DNA from: Terracoccus sp. 273MFTsu3.1
GTDB lineage: Bacteria; Actinomycetota; Actinomycetes; Actinomycetales; Dermatophilaceae
NCBI RefSeq assembly: GCF_000383675.1
Contig: NZ_KB911823.1
Span: 63,095-127,094 of the forward strand
Direction of reading: 5' to 3'
Length of the DNA: 64,000 nt
The first letter of the stretch is position 1. Each line of letters begins with the position of its first letter. The notes beneath the pieces were generated by a model that was not told the DNA's origin, made no database searches, and worked only from the letters and a program-made list of their open reading frames with translations. Below, piece by piece: positions 36,836 through 47,100 of the stretch. The position numbers and the translations under genes were made by a program.

Positions 36836-37234
36836 GTGACCGACGCCCTCGACCCGATCCCCGACCCCACCAGCCTCGACCCGCAGATCGCCGAGCTGCT
36901 CAAGCGCGACGAGCACGGCCTCGTCGCCGCCGTGGTGCAGCAGCACGACACGGGCGACGTACTCATGGTCGGCTGGATGGACGACGAGGCCCTGCGCCGC
37001 ACGCTGGTGGAGGGTCGGGTGACCTTCTGGTCGCGCAGCCGGCAGGAGTACTGGCGCAAGGGCGACACGAGCGGCCACGTCCAGTGGGTCAAAGGCGTCC
37101 GCCTCGACTGCGACGGTGACGCCCTTCTCGTCACCGTCGACCAGGTCGGTGCGGCCTGCCACACCGGGGACCGCACGTGCTTCGACGCGCGCGTGCTCCC
37201 CGCCACCGTCGGCGAGCCCACCCCCACCCCCTGA
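36836..37234 (+). CDS. hisI: Phosphoribosyl-AMP cyclohydrolase
   Basis: Third step of histidine synthesis, opening the purine ring of PR-AMP. The 132-residue zinc protein has [50 protein letters not shown] and the metal cysteines in [12 protein letters not shown] 36836 lies 6 nt after CACAAT (36824-36829). It is the single-domain form, not fused to HisE. Confidence 0.95.
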   Translation: MTDALDPIPDPTSLDPQIAELLKRDEHGLVAAVVQQHDTGDVLMVGWMDDEALRRTLVEGRVTFWSRSRQEYWRKGDTSGHVQWVKGVRLDCDGDALLVTVDQVGAACHTGDRTCFDARVLPATVGEPTPTP

Positions 37235-37240
37235 CGCAAA

Positions 37241-37421
37241 CTCGAGTGAGCGCCCCGTCCCACTCGAGTGAGCGCCCCGTCCCACTCGAGTGAGCGCGTG
37301 GTCCCACTCGAACGAGCGCTGCGCCCCACGATTCTGTGACCGGGCGCTCACTCGACTGTAGTTACGCGCTCACTCGACTGTGGTTGCGCGCTCACTCGAC
37401 TGTGGTTGCGCGCTCACTCGA
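37241..37421. repeat. Two facing arrays of four 22-bp repeats with an inverted core
   Basis: The left array has the core CTCGAGTGAGCGC at 37241, 37263 and 37285 and a variant at 37307, each exactly 22 bp apart. The right array has the reverse-oriented core GCGCTCACTCGA at 37344, 37366, 37388 and 37410, also 22 bp apart but with a different 10-bp linker. A 24-bp AT-richer stretch separates them. The left copies contain the palindrome CACTCGAGTG. The array fills most of the 249-bp gap between hisI and trpE; I found no ORF in it. Confidence 0.97.
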
Positions 37422-37483
37422 GGTGGTGGGGGAGCGCCGGGGGCCTGATCGAAGGGTGAGGCGGGGACACGGCATACGACCGC

Positions 37484-39085
37484 GTGAGCCAGAATGGCTC
37501 GGTGCCCGACTCGAACACCTCGCTCGCCGCTGCGCCCGCGCCACACGCCGACCTCGCGTGGGGACGCACGTGGCCGAGCCTCGAGGTCTTCACCGAGCTG
37601 GCGCTCGAGCACCGTCGCGTCATCCCGGTCGTACGCCGGGTGCTCGCCGACGCGGAGACCCCGGTCGGCGTCTACCGCAAGCTCGCCAAGGACGCCCCGG
37701 GCACCTTCCTGCTCGAGTCCGCCGAGCACGGCGGCGTCTGGTCGCGCTACTCGATCGTCGGGGCGCGCAGCGCGGCGACGTTGACCGAGAAGGACGGCCG
37801 CGCCCACTGGATCGGCGAGCCGCCCACCGGACTGCCCACCGACGGTGACCCGACCGCGGCGGTCCGCGACACCGTCGCAGCCCTCGCGACGCCGCGGACG
37901 CCGGGTCTGCCGCCCCTGACCGGTGGACTCGTCGGGGCCATCACCTACGACGCCGTCCGCCGCTGGGAGAAGGTGCCCGACGGCGGCCGCGACGAGCTCG
38001 ACCTGCCCGAGGTCGCCATGATGCTCGCCACCGACCTGGCGGTCTTCGACCACAGCGACGGCTCCCTGCTCCTCATCGCCAACGCCGTCAACCACGACGC
38101 GACCGACGAGCGCATCGAGGACGCGTGGGCCGATGCCGTGAGCCGTCTCGACCGGATGACCGACGAGCTCGCGGCCCCGGCGCCGAGCACCGTGGCCACC
38201 ATCGAGCCCACCCCGAGCAACCCGACGAGCAGCCACACGCAGGCCGAGTACGAGGAGATGGTCGAGGAGGCCAAGGAGGCGATCCGGGCCGGCGAGGCCT
38301 TCCAGATCGTCGTCTCCCAGCGCTTCACCGTGCCCTGCCGGGCCGACGCCCTCGACGTCTACCGCGCGCTGCGGGTCAGCAACCCCAGCCCGTACATGTA
38401 CCTCCTGCGGCTGCCGCACCCCGACGGCACGGCGTACGACATCGTCGGCTCGAGCCCCGAGGCGCTCATCAAGGTGACGGGACGCCAGGCGATCACCCAC
38501 CCCATCGCCGGGTCGCGCCCGCGGGGCAAGAGTCCCGACCACGACGCGCACCTCGCCGAGGAGCTGCTCGGCGACGCGAAGGAGCGGGCCGAGCACCTCA
38601 TGCTCGTCGACCTCGCCCGCAACGACCTCCAGCGCATCTGCCGCGCCGGCACGGTCGACACGGTCGACTTCATGTCGATCCGTCGCTACAGCCACATCAT
38701 GCACATCGAGTCGACCGTCGTCGGTGACCTGCGCGACGACCAGAGCGCCTACGACGCGCTCGTCGCCACGTTCCCCGCCGGCACGCTGAGCGGAGCCCCC
38801 AAGCCGCGGGCCATGTCCCTCATCGACGCCTACGAGGGGCTGCGCCGCGGTCTCTACGGCGGTGTCGTCGGCTACCTCGACTTCGCCGGCGACCTCGACA
38901 TGGCCATCGCCATCCGCACCGCGCTCATCAAGGACGGCCGCGCGCACGTCCAGGCCGGCGCGGGCATCGTCGCCGACTCGGTGCCGCACCTCGAGTACGA
39001 GGAGACGGTCAACAAGGCCGCCGCCGCCCTGCGCGCCGTGGCGGCCGCCGCGGGCCTGCGACCGCTGGGAGACCACCGCCCATGA
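37484..39085 (+). CDS. trpE: Anthranilate synthase component I
   Basis: Makes anthranilate from chorismate with TrpG-derived ammonia. The 533-residue protein has the tryptophan-binding FLLESAEHG region, and the chorismate-binding core: AFQIVVSQRFTV, PSPYMYLLRL, GSSPEALIKV, HPIAGSRPRGK, LVDLARNDLQRI and GTLSGAPKPRAM. Feedback inhibition by tryptophan is therefore expected. TrpG and TrpD are not in the window. GTG 37484 lies 5 nt after CATACG (37473-37478), so no leader-peptide attenuator is apparent. Confidence 0.96.
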   Translation: MSQNGSVPDSNTSLAAAPAPHADLAWGRTWPSLEVFTELALEHRRVIPVVRRVLADAETPVGVYRKLAKDAPGTFLLESAEHGGVWSRYSIVGARSAATLTEKDGRAHWIGEPPTGLPTDGDPTAAVRDTVAALATPRTPGLPPLTGGLVGAITYDAVRRWEKVPDGGRDELDLPEVAMMLATDLAVFDHSDGSLLLIANAVNHDATDERIEDAWADAVSRLDRMTDELAAPAPSTVATIEPTPSNPTSSHTQAEYEEMVEEAKEAIRAGEAFQIVVSQRFTVPCRADALDVYRALRVSNPSPYMYLLRLPHPDGTAYDIVGSSPEALIKVTGRQAITHPIAGSRPRGKSPDHDAHLAEELLGDAKERAEHLMLVDLARNDLQRICRAGTVDTVDFMSIRRYSHIMHIESTVVGDLRDDQSAYDALVATFPAGTLSGAPKPRAMSLIDAYEGLRRGLYGGVVGYLDFAGDLDMAIAIRTALIKDGRAHVQAGAGIVADSVPHLEYEETVNKAAAALRAVAAAAGLRPLGDHRP

Positions 39086-39690
39086 CGACTTCCCGCACCC
39101 GGCCCGGCGCCCTCGACAAGAAGCGGGCAGCCCTCGTCGTCCTCGTCCCCGCGGCGCTGCTGCTCGGCCTCACGACGCGCTCGTGGGCGAGCGGCGAGTC
39201 CAAGGACGTCCTCAGCCAGGCGGTCACCGACGTGACCGGCGGTACCGCGGCACCCGGGGTCGTCGGACTCACCGCCGTCTGCGTGGTGGCCCTGCTCGGC
39301 CTCATGACAGGTGGCCGCATCATCCGGGCCGTCTCGGCGGCCGTCATCGTGCTGGCGTCGCTCGGTGCCCTGGCGATGACGGTCCTCGTCGCGCTGCGCC
39401 CGGTCGACACCGTCGCCGACGCGGTCGCCCGCGAGCTCGCCCGGACGACGGCTCCGGCCGCCACCGGAGCGAGCACCGTGTGGGTCTGGCTCGCCGTCGC
39501 GGCCGCGCTCCTGCTGGCCCTCGGGTCCGCCTGGGCCGCCGTGTCGAGCCGCACGTGGGCCGGTCTCTCGGGTCGCTACGAGCGGGGCGAGAAGCCGGCG
39601 AGCGGGCCGCGTGGAGAGGTCCGCACGACGTGGGACGAGCTGACCGAGGGCCGGGACCCGACCCTGCGCGACGCCCCTGACGAGACCTGA
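39082..39690 (+). CDS. Trp biosynthesis-associated membrane protein (TIGR02234)
   Basis: A 202-residue protein with four predicted membrane helices (starting about residues 14, 55, 80 and 125) that is found inside actinobacterial trp operons between trpE and trpC. Its role is unknown; the location suggests transport or membrane association of an intermediate. ATG 39082 overlaps the trpE stop (ATGA), so translation is coupled. Confidence 0.88.
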   Translation: MTTSRTRPGALDKKRAALVVLVPAALLLGLTTRSWASGESKDVLSQAVTDVTGGTAAPGVVGLTAVCVVALLGLMTGGRIIRAVSAAVIVLASLGALAMTVLVALRPVDTVADAVARELARTTAPAATGASTVWVWLAVAAALLLALGSAWAAVSSRTWAGLSGRYERGEKPASGPRGEVRTTWDELTEGRDPTLRDAPDET

Positions 39691-39748
39691 CAGAATGAAC
39701 GTCGTCGGCCCGCACGCGAGTGGCGCCGACCGGACCAGAGAGGACGCC

Positions 39749-40018
39749 ATGGAAGAGCAGCACGAGGACCACGGTCACAGCACCGCAGCCTGGACCGGGG
39801 TCGGAGTCATCCTGCTCGGCACGGCCATCGCGTCGGTCGCGGTCGTGATCCCCAGCCTCGTCCTCGGCATCATCGGTGCCGTCGTCATCGTGGCCGGTGT
39901 CGCCGCGGGCAAGACGATGTCCATGGCCGGCTACGGCAACAAGGGGCACCACGCGCAGGCGGGCTCGATCGTCGACGCCCCCGACGAGACGGGCGCCGAG
40001 ACCCTCGGCAAGAGCTGA
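39749..40018 (+). CDS. HGxxPAAW family membrane protein
   Basis: An 89-residue protein with the family motif near the N-terminus (DHGHSTAAW, residues 7-15; Pro replaced by Thr) and two hydrophobic segments (about 16-36 and 39-55). Members are short actinobacterial membrane proteins of unknown function, often in the trp cluster. ATG 39749 follows GAGAGGACGCC; a longer start lacks a ribosome binding site. It is followed by trpC after 5 nt. Confidence 0.82.
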   Translation: MEEQHEDHGHSTAAWTGVGVILLGTAIASVAVVIPSLVLGIIGAVVIVAGVAAGKTMSMAGYGNKGHHAQAGSIVDAPDETGAETLGKS

Positions 40019-40023
40019 GAGCA

Positions 40024-40851
40024 GTGCCGACGGTTCTCGACGGGATCATCAGCGGCGTCCGCGAGGATCTCGGACGCCGTCGCGCCGCGCTGTCGCCTGC
40101 TGATCTGGAGGCGCTGCTCGCGTCGGTGCCCCCGGCGCTCGACCCGATGCCGGGCATCCGCTCCGCCGAGGGCGTCGCCGTCATCGCCGAGGTCAAGCGG
40201 TCCAGCCCGAGCAAGGGCGCGCTGGCGGACATCCCCGAGCCCGGCCTGCTGGCGCGGTCGTATGCCGCCGGGGGAGCGAGCGCCATCAGCGTGCTCACCG
40301 AGGAGCGCCGGTTCTCCGGCAGCCTCGCCGACCTCGACGAGGTGCGCGCGGCGGTCCGGACTCCCTTGTTGCGCAAGGACTTCATGGTCGACGCCTACCA
40401 GGTGACCGAGGCCCGGGCCCACGGCGCCGACCTCATCCTGCTCATCGTCGCGGCTCTCGGCGACGACCTCATGCGTGACCTGCACGACCAGGCCCGCGAG
40501 CTCGGCATGACCGCTCTCGTCGAGGTCCACGACGCGTCCGAGCTCGACCGGGCGCTCGCGCTCGACCCCGTCCTCGTCGGGGTCAACGCCCGCAACCTCA
40601 AGACCCTCGAGGTGAACCCCCGCACCGTGACCGACCTGCTGCCGCGCGTCCCCGAGGGCGTCGTCGGCGTGGCCGAGTCCGGGGTCAGCGGGCCGGCCGA
40701 CGTCGCCGCCTACGTGCGCGCGGGAGCCGGAGCCGTGCTCGTCGGCGAGGCCCTCGTCAAGGACGGCGCCCCCGAGGCCGCGATCCGCGGCTTCATCGAC
40801 GCCGCGACCGCGGTCCGGGCCTCGGCCCGACCCGGCTCGGCAGGAGAGTGA
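40024..40851 (+). CDS. trpC: Indole-3-glycerol phosphate synthase
   Basis: Cyclises CdRP to indole-3-glycerol phosphate. The 275-residue barrel has the catalytic [15 protein letters not shown] and [13 protein letters not shown] lysines, [28 protein letters not shown] and [12 protein letters not shown] 40024 is in the trp operon, just after the HGxxPAAW gene. It is monofunctional (no TrpF fusion). Confidence 0.96.
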   Translation: MPTVLDGIISGVREDLGRRRAALSPADLEALLASVPPALDPMPGIRSAEGVAVIAEVKRSSPSKGALADIPEPGLLARSYAAGGASAISVLTEERRFSGSLADLDEVRAAVRTPLLRKDFMVDAYQVTEARAHGADLILLIVAALGDDLMRDLHDQARELGMTALVEVHDASELDRALALDPVLVGVNARNLKTLEVNPRTVTDLLPRVPEGVVGVAESGVSGPADVAAYVRAGAGAVLVGEALVKDGAPEAAIRGFIDAATAVRASARPGSAGE

Positions 40852-40853
40852 GC

Positions 40854-42113
40854 ATGACCACGACATCCAACGTGCCGGCATACGGCCGCTTCGGCGGTTT
40901 CGGCGGACGCTACGTCCCCGAGGCGCTCATCCCCGCCCTCGAGCAGCTCGAGGAGGTCTGGCGCAAGGCCGTCGTCGACCCGGAGTTCGTCGGCGAGCTC
41001 GAGCGTCTCCAGCGCACCTACACGGGGCGGCCGAGCATCATCACCGAGGTGCCGCGTTTCGCGGAGCACTGCGGCGGGGCGCGCGTCATCCTCAAGCGCG
41101 AGGACCTCAACCACACCGGCTCGCACAAGATCAACAACGTCCTCGGCCAGGCCCTCCTGACCAAGCGGATGGGCAAGACGCGCGTCATCGCCGAGACGGG
41201 CGCCGGCCAGCACGGCGTCGCGACGGCCACGGCGGCCGCCCTGCTCGGTCTCGAGTGCGTCGTCTACATGGGTCGCAAGGACACCGAGCGCCAGGCGCTC
41301 AACGTCGCACGGATGCGCCTGCTCGGCGCCGAGGTCGTCGCGGTCGACAACGGCAGCAAGACGCTCAAGGACGCCGTCAACGAGGCGTTCCGCGACTGGG
41401 TCGCCAACGTCGACACCACGCACTACGTCCTCGGCACCGTCACCGGGCCGCACCCCTTCCCCGAGATGGTCCGCGACTTCCACCGCGTCATCGGGGTCGA
41501 GGCGCGCCAGCAGGTGCTCGACCTCGTCGGTCGGCTGCCCGACGCCGTCCTCGCCTGCGTCGGCGGCGGCTCCAACGCGATGGGCATCTTCCACCGCTTC
41601 ATCGACGACCGCTCGGTCCGGCTCATCGGGTTCGAGGCGGGCGGCGAGGGCGTCGAGTCCGGCAAGCACGCGGCGCGCTTCTCGGCCGGCATCCCCGGCG
41701 TGCTCCACGGCGCCTTCACCTACGTCATGCAGGACGAGGACGGCCAGACGGTCGAGTCGCACAGCGTCTCGGCAGGGCTCGACTACCCCAGCGTCGGACC
41801 CGAGCACGCGCACCTGCTCGAGTCGGGGCGCGCGGAGTACCGCCCGATCAGCGACGTCGAGGCCATGGAGGCCTTCTCGCTGCTCTCGCGCACCGAGGGC
41901 ATCCTGCCCGCCATCGAGAGCGCGCACGCGCTCGCCGGCGCCATGAAGGTCGGGCGCGAGCTCGGACCCGACGCCGTCCTGCTCGTCAACCTCTCGGGGC
42001 GCGGCGACAAGGACGTCCACACGGCCGCCGAGTGGTTCGGCCTCATCGACGACGACGGCTCGCCGCGCCTGCCGGACGACGACGGCGCCAAGGGCATGGG
42101 GGAGCAGCAGTGA
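40854..42113 (+). CDS. trpB: Tryptophan synthase beta subunit
   Basis: Joins indole and serine with PLP. The 419-residue protein has the PLP lysine Lys92 in [31 protein letters not shown], the phosphate-binding GGGSNAMG and the late [12 protein letters not shown] 40854 with AGGAGAG 6-12 nt upstream is preferred over GTG 40848, which overlaps that ribosome binding site. Its stop overlaps the trpA GTG. Confidence 0.97.
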   Translation: MTTTSNVPAYGRFGGFGGRYVPEALIPALEQLEEVWRKAVVDPEFVGELERLQRTYTGRPSIITEVPRFAEHCGGARVILKREDLNHTGSHKINNVLGQALLTKRMGKTRVIAETGAGQHGVATATAAALLGLECVVYMGRKDTERQALNVARMRLLGAEVVAVDNGSKTLKDAVNEAFRDWVANVDTTHYVLGTVTGPHPFPEMVRDFHRVIGVEARQQVLDLVGRLPDAVLACVGGGSNAMGIFHRFIDDRSVRLIGFEAGGEGVESGKHAARFSAGIPGVLHGAFTYVMQDEDGQTVESHSVSAGLDYPSVGPEHAHLLESGRAEYRPISDVEAMEAFSLLSRTEGILPAIESAHALAGAMKVGRELGPDAVLLVNLSGRGDKDVHTAAEWFGLIDDDGSPRLPDDDGAKGMGEQQ

Positions 42114-42910
42114 GCGTCGCCACCGTCATCGAGAAGTGCCGTGCAGACAACCGCGCGGCCCTCATCGGCTACCTCCCCGTCGGTTTCCCCTCGGTCGAGG
42201 GGTCGATCGCCGCGATGAAGGTCCTCGTCGAGTCCGGCGTCGACATCGTCGAGATCGGCGTGCCCTACAGCGACCCCGTCATGGACGGCCCCGTCATCCA
42301 GGACGCTGCCGTGCGGGCCCTCGCGGCCGGCGTGCACCTGACCGACATCTTCACCGCGGCCCGCGAGGTCTCGGCGGCCGGCGCGGGTGCGCTCGTCATG
42401 ACGTACTGGAACCCGGTCCTGCGCTACGGCGTCGAGCGCTTCGCCGCCGACCTCGCCGCTGCCGGGGGAGCCGGGCTCATCACGCCGGACCTCATCCCCG
42501 ACGAGGCCGGCGACTGGATCGCCGCTGCCGATGCCCACGACCTCGACAAGGTCTTCCTCGTGGCGCCGAGCTCGACGCCCGAGCGCCTCGAGGCCGTGAC
42601 CTCCCAGTGCCGGGGCTTCGTCTACGCGACCGCCGTCATGGGCGTCACCGGTGCCCGCGCCAGTGTCGGCGTGGCCGCGGACGCCCTCGTCTCGCGCACC
42701 CGCGAGCACACCGACCTGCCCGTCTGCGTCGGGCTCGGCGTCTCCACCGGCGACCAGGCCGCCCAGGTGGGCCGCTACGCCGACGGCGTCATCGTCGGAT
42801 CGGCGCTCGTGCGCTGCCTCACCGAGGCCGACTCCGACGAGCAGGGCCTCGAGGCGCTCGGCTCCCTCGCCCGCGAGCTCGCCGAGGGCGTCCGCCGGGG
42901 TCGGTCATGA
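42110..42910 (+). CDS. trpA: Tryptophan synthase alpha subunit
   Basis: Releases indole from indole-3-glycerol phosphate and channels it to TrpB. The 266-residue barrel has the catalytic Glu48 ([10 protein letters not shown]) and Asp59 (VMDGP), [14 protein letters not shown], and GVTGARASV near the phosphate site. GTG 42110 overlaps trpB, and the stop overlaps lgt; the three are coupled. Confidence 0.96.
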   Translation: MSVATVIEKCRADNRAALIGYLPVGFPSVEGSIAAMKVLVESGVDIVEIGVPYSDPVMDGPVIQDAAVRALAAGVHLTDIFTAAREVSAAGAGALVMTYWNPVLRYGVERFAADLAAAGGAGLITPDLIPDEAGDWIAAADAHDLDKVFLVAPSSTPERLEAVTSQCRGFVYATAVMGVTGARASVGVAADALVSRTREHTDLPVCVGLGVSTGDQAAQVGRYADGVIVGSALVRCLTEADSDEQGLEALGSLARELAEGVRRGRS

Positions 42911-43995
42911 GCCTCCTCGCCGGGGTCCCGGCGGCGTTGGGCGCCGTCCTGCCCACCGACATCCCGTCGCCGAGCGTCGGGGTCTGGCACCTGGGCCCGC
43001 TGCCGATCCGCGGCTATGCCCTGTGCATCCTCGCGGGCATCGTCGTCGCGGTCTGGCTGACGCAGAAGCGGCTCGAGGCCCGCGGCCACCGCAAGGGCGT
43101 CGCCATCGACATCTCCGCGTGGGCGGTGCCGTTCGGCATCGTCGGTGGACGCATCTACCACCTCATCACGACGCCGCAGCCGTACTTCGGCGAGAACGGC
43201 CAGCCGTGGAAGGCGTTCGCCATCTACGAGGGCGGCCTCGGCATCTGGGGCGCCGTGGCGCTCGGCGCCGTCGGCGCGTGGATCGGCTGCCGCAAGAACG
43301 GCGTCGCCTTCCGCGACTTCGTCGACGCCGCCGCGCCCGGGCTCGCGATCGCCCAGGCCATGGGCCGCTTCGGCAACTGGTTCAACAACGAGATCTACGG
43401 CGCGCCCACCGACCTGCCGTGGCGGCTGCGCATCTACGAGTGGGACACCTCCCTCGGGCGAGCCGTCGTCGACGGCCAGGGCAACCCCGTCGTCAAGGGC
43501 TACTTCCACCCGACGTTCCTCTACGAGGCCCTCTGGTGCCTGCTGCTCGCGGCCTTCCTCATCTGGCTCGGCCGTCATCGCCAGCTCAAGGCCGGGCAGG
43601 TCTTCGCCGCCTACGTCATGGGCTACCCCATCGGCCGCATCGTCATCGAGAACATGCGCACCGACTCGGCCAACCTCATCCTCGGTCAGCGCGTCAACAC
43701 GTGGGTCTCGATCCTCGTGTTCCTGCTCGGCGTCTACCTGTGGCGGCACTTCGCCCGGATGGAGCAGCCCCCGGTCCCGGTCCCACCGGACGAGCCGACC
43801 CCGGCGGGCGCGAACGGCGCGGGCGACCAGGCGGACGAGGCGGCGGACGGCGGGCCGGCCGACGCGCGGGCCGACGAGCAGGCCGACGAGCCGGGCGCCG
43901 GTGACCCCGAAGATCCTTCGGTGCAGACCGGCTCGGACCGGCCGAACGACACCGTGGGCACCGAGGCGAAGGCGGACCGTCCGGCGCAGTCCTGA
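42907..43995 (+). CDS. lgt: Prolipoprotein diacylglyceryl transferase
   Basis: Transfers diacylglycerol from phosphatidylglycerol to lipobox cysteines such as that of LivK in this window. The 362-residue membrane protein has LGPLPIRGYALCILAGI, the signature GRFGNWFNNE near residue 155 and HPTFLYEALWCLL. A C-terminal tail of about 70 residues, rich in Ala, Asp, Glu and Pro, is typical of actinobacterial Lgt but disordered. ATG 42907 overlaps trpA. Confidence 0.95.
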   Translation: MSLLAGVPAALGAVLPTDIPSPSVGVWHLGPLPIRGYALCILAGIVVAVWLTQKRLEARGHRKGVAIDISAWAVPFGIVGGRIYHLITTPQPYFGENGQPWKAFAIYEGGLGIWGAVALGAVGAWIGCRKNGVAFRDFVDAAAPGLAIAQAMGRFGNWFNNEIYGAPTDLPWRLRIYEWDTSLGRAVVDGQGNPVVKGYFHPTFLYEALWCLLLAAFLIWLGRHRQLKAGQVFAAYVMGYPIGRIVIENMRTDSANLILGQRVNTWVSILVFLLGVYLWRHFARMEQPPVPVPPDEPTPAGANGAGDQADEAADGGPADARADEQADEPGAGDPEDPSVQTGSDRPNDTVGTEAKADRPAQS

Positions 43996-44197
43996 TGCGG
44001 TCTGCGTCACGTCCCGACCGTGGACGTGAGCACGGCGTCTCACGATTCGGAATCCGCCGTATCAACAGGTAGGACGAGCGGTCCCTCCGATATCGTCGTC
44101 AGCAACGCCTGTGGCCAGTGCCGTCCACATGCCCTCAGTCATGTCGCGTGGCCCCGTCGCGGTCGCCCGCCTGGGACCCAGCAGAAGGACGGTGAAG

Positions 44198-47100
44198 ATG
44201 CCGCCGCACACCCGCACCCGTGCCCTCTTCAGTGCACACCCGGAGAACTCCGGTCTCTACCGACGCGAGTTCGAGCACGACGCCTGCGGCGTCGCCCTCA
44301 TCGCGACGATGCGGGGGACGGCAGGTCACGACATCGTCGACCACGCCCTCACGGCGCTGCGCAACCTCGACCACCGGGGTGCCACGGGCGCCGACCCGCT
44401 CGTCGGTGACGGAGCGGGCATCCTGACGCAGATCCCCGACGAGTTCTTCCGGGCGACCGTCCCCTTCACCCTCCCCAACAGCGGGGCGTATGCCGCCGGC
44501 ATCGCCTTCCTGCCCCCGAACCCCATCGAGCGCGCGGCCGCCAAGGCGCGCATCGAGGAGATCGCGGTCGCCGAGAACCTCAAGGTGCTCGGCTGGCGCG
44601 AGGTCCCCGTCGAGGCCGACCTCGTCGGCACGGTCGCGCGGGACTGCATGCCGTTCTTCGAGCAGCTCTTCGTCAGCAGCTCGATCGGCCGCCAGGTGGC
44701 CCTCGGTCTCGACCGGCTCGCCTTCTGCCTGCGCAAGCGCGCCGAGCACGAGGTCGACGTCTACTTCGCCTCGCTCAGCTCCCGCACCATCGTCTACAAG
44801 GGCATGCTGACGACCGGCCAGCTCGAGCCGTTCTTCCCCGACCTGTCCGACCACCGGTTCAAGAGCGAGCTCGCCCTCGTGCACTCGCGCTTCTCGACCA
44901 ACACGTTCCCGTCGTGGCCCCTCGCGCACCCGTACCGATTCATCGCCCACAACGGCGAGATCAACACCGTCAAGGGCAACCGCAACTGGATGCACGCCCG
45001 CGAGAGCCTCCTGACGTCCGACATCATCCCGGGCGACCTCGAGCGGATCTTCCCCGTCTGCACGCCGGAGGCGTCCGACTCGGCGAGCTTCGACGAGGTG
45101 CTCGAGCTGCTCCACCTCGGTGGCCGCTCGCTCCCGCACGCCGTGCTCATGATGATCCCCGAGGCGTGGGAGAACCACGCCACGATGGACCCCGCCCGCA
45201 AGGCCTTCTACGAGTTCCACTCGACCTTCATGGAGCCGTGGGACGGTCCGGCCAACGTCTGCTTCAGCGACGGCACGCTCGTCGGAGCGGTCCTCGACCG
45301 CAACGGCCTGCGACCCGGCCGCTACACGGTCACGGACGACGGACTCGTCGTGCTCGCGTCGGAGTCCGGCGTGCTCGAGCTCGACCCGAGGACCATCGTC
45401 CAGCGGGGGCGGCTGCAGCCCGGCAAGATGTTCCTCGTCGACACCGAGCACGGCCGGATCGTCAGCGACGAGGAGATCAAGAGCCAGCTCGCGGCGGCCA
45501 AGCCGTACGCCGAGTGGCTGCACGCGGGTCTCATCCGCCTCGAGGACCTCCCCGAGCGTGAGCACATCGTGCACACGGCCGCCTCGGTCGCCCGCCGCCA
45601 GCAGACCTTCGGCTACACCGCCGAGGAGCTGCGCATCCTCCTGACGCCGATGGCCCGGTCCGGTGGCGAGGCGCTCGGCTCGATGGGCACCGACACGCCC
45701 ATCGCCGTCCTGTCCTCGCGGCCGCGCCTGCTCTTCGACTACTTCACCCAGCTCTTCGCGCAGGTCACCAACCCACCGCTCGACGCGATCCGCGAGGAGC
45801 TCGTCACCTCACTCGGTACGTACATGGGCCCCGAGGGCAATGCGCTGTCGGCCTCCCCGAGCCACGCCCGCCAGCTCGTCCTCGACTTCCCCGTCATCGA
45901 CAACGACGAGCTCGCCAAGATCGTGCACATCAACGCCGACGGCGACCTGCCCGGCTACGCCACGCACGTCGTCCGTGGCCTCTACGACGTCACCGGGGGA
46001 GCGGCCGCCATGCGCGACCGCCTCGAGGAGATCTTCGCCGAGGTCTCGCAGGCGATCCGGCGCGGTGCCCGCTTCGTCGTGCTCTCCGACCGGGACTCGG
46101 GCCGTGACCTCGCGCCCATCCCGTCGCTGCTGCTCACGGCTGCCGTCCACCACCACCTCATCCGCGAGAAGACCCGCACCCAGGTGGGTCTGCTCGTCGA
46201 GGCCGGCGACGTGCGCGAGGTCCACCACGTGGCCCTGCTCATCGGCTTCGGCGCCGCCGCCGTCAACCCCTACCTGGCGATGGAGACCGTCGAGGACCTC
46301 GTCCGGGCGGGCGAGATCGAGGGCGTCACGCCCGAGAAGGCCGTCGCCAACCTCATCAAGGCGCTCGGCAAGGGTGTCCTCAAGGTCATGTCCAAGATGG
46401 GCATCTCGACCGTCGCCTCCTACCGCGGCGCCCAGGTCTTCGAGGCCATCGGCCTGGCCCAGCCACTCGTCGACCGCTACTTCACCGGCACGGTCAGCCA
46501 GCTCGGCGGTGTCGGCCTCGACGTCATCGCCCGCGAGGCGGCCGAGCGGCATGCCCGGGCCTACCCGCCGGACGGCGTCCACCAGCCGCACCGCACCCTC
46601 GAGGTCGGTGGCGAGTACCAGTGGCGCCGCGAGGGCGAGCCACACCTCTTCGACCCCGAGACGGTCTTCCGCCTCCAGCACTCGACGCGGCAGCGCCGCT
46701 ACGACATCTTCAAGCAGTACACCGAGCGCATCGACGACCAGACGTCCCGCCTCATGACGCTGCGTGGCCTCATGGGCTTCCGGCCGACCGGGGTCACGGG
46801 GCGCCTGCCCGTGCCGATCGAGGAGGTCGAGCCGGTCAGCGAGATCGTCAAGCGCTTCAACACCGGCGCGATGAGCTACGGCTCGATCTCCAAGGAGGCT
46901 CACGAGACCCTCGCGATCGCGATGAACCACCTCGGCGGCCGCTCCAACACCGGCGAGGGCGGCGAGGACATCGACCGCCTGCTCGACCCCGAGCGGCGCT
47001 CGGCCGTCAAGCAGGTCGCGTCCGGACGCTTCGGCGTGACGAGCCTCTACCTCACCCACTCCGACGACATCCAGATCAAGATGGCGCAGGGCGCCAAGCC

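Noticed and set aside
21001-37234. A single complete histidine operon
   Set aside because: hisEG, hisF and hisI share the strand but are separated by unrelated and minus-strand genes, each group with its own promoter; hisA, hisH, hisB, hisC and hisD are not seen.
37241-37421. CRISPR array between hisI and trpE
   Set aside because: The unit is only 22 bp with no unique spacers of 30 bp or more, the orientation flips in the middle, and there are no cas genes.
37422-37483. trp attenuator or T-box before trpE
   Set aside because: No leader peptide with tandem Trp codons and no T-box core is present, and the -10 element lies only 5 nt from the start codon.
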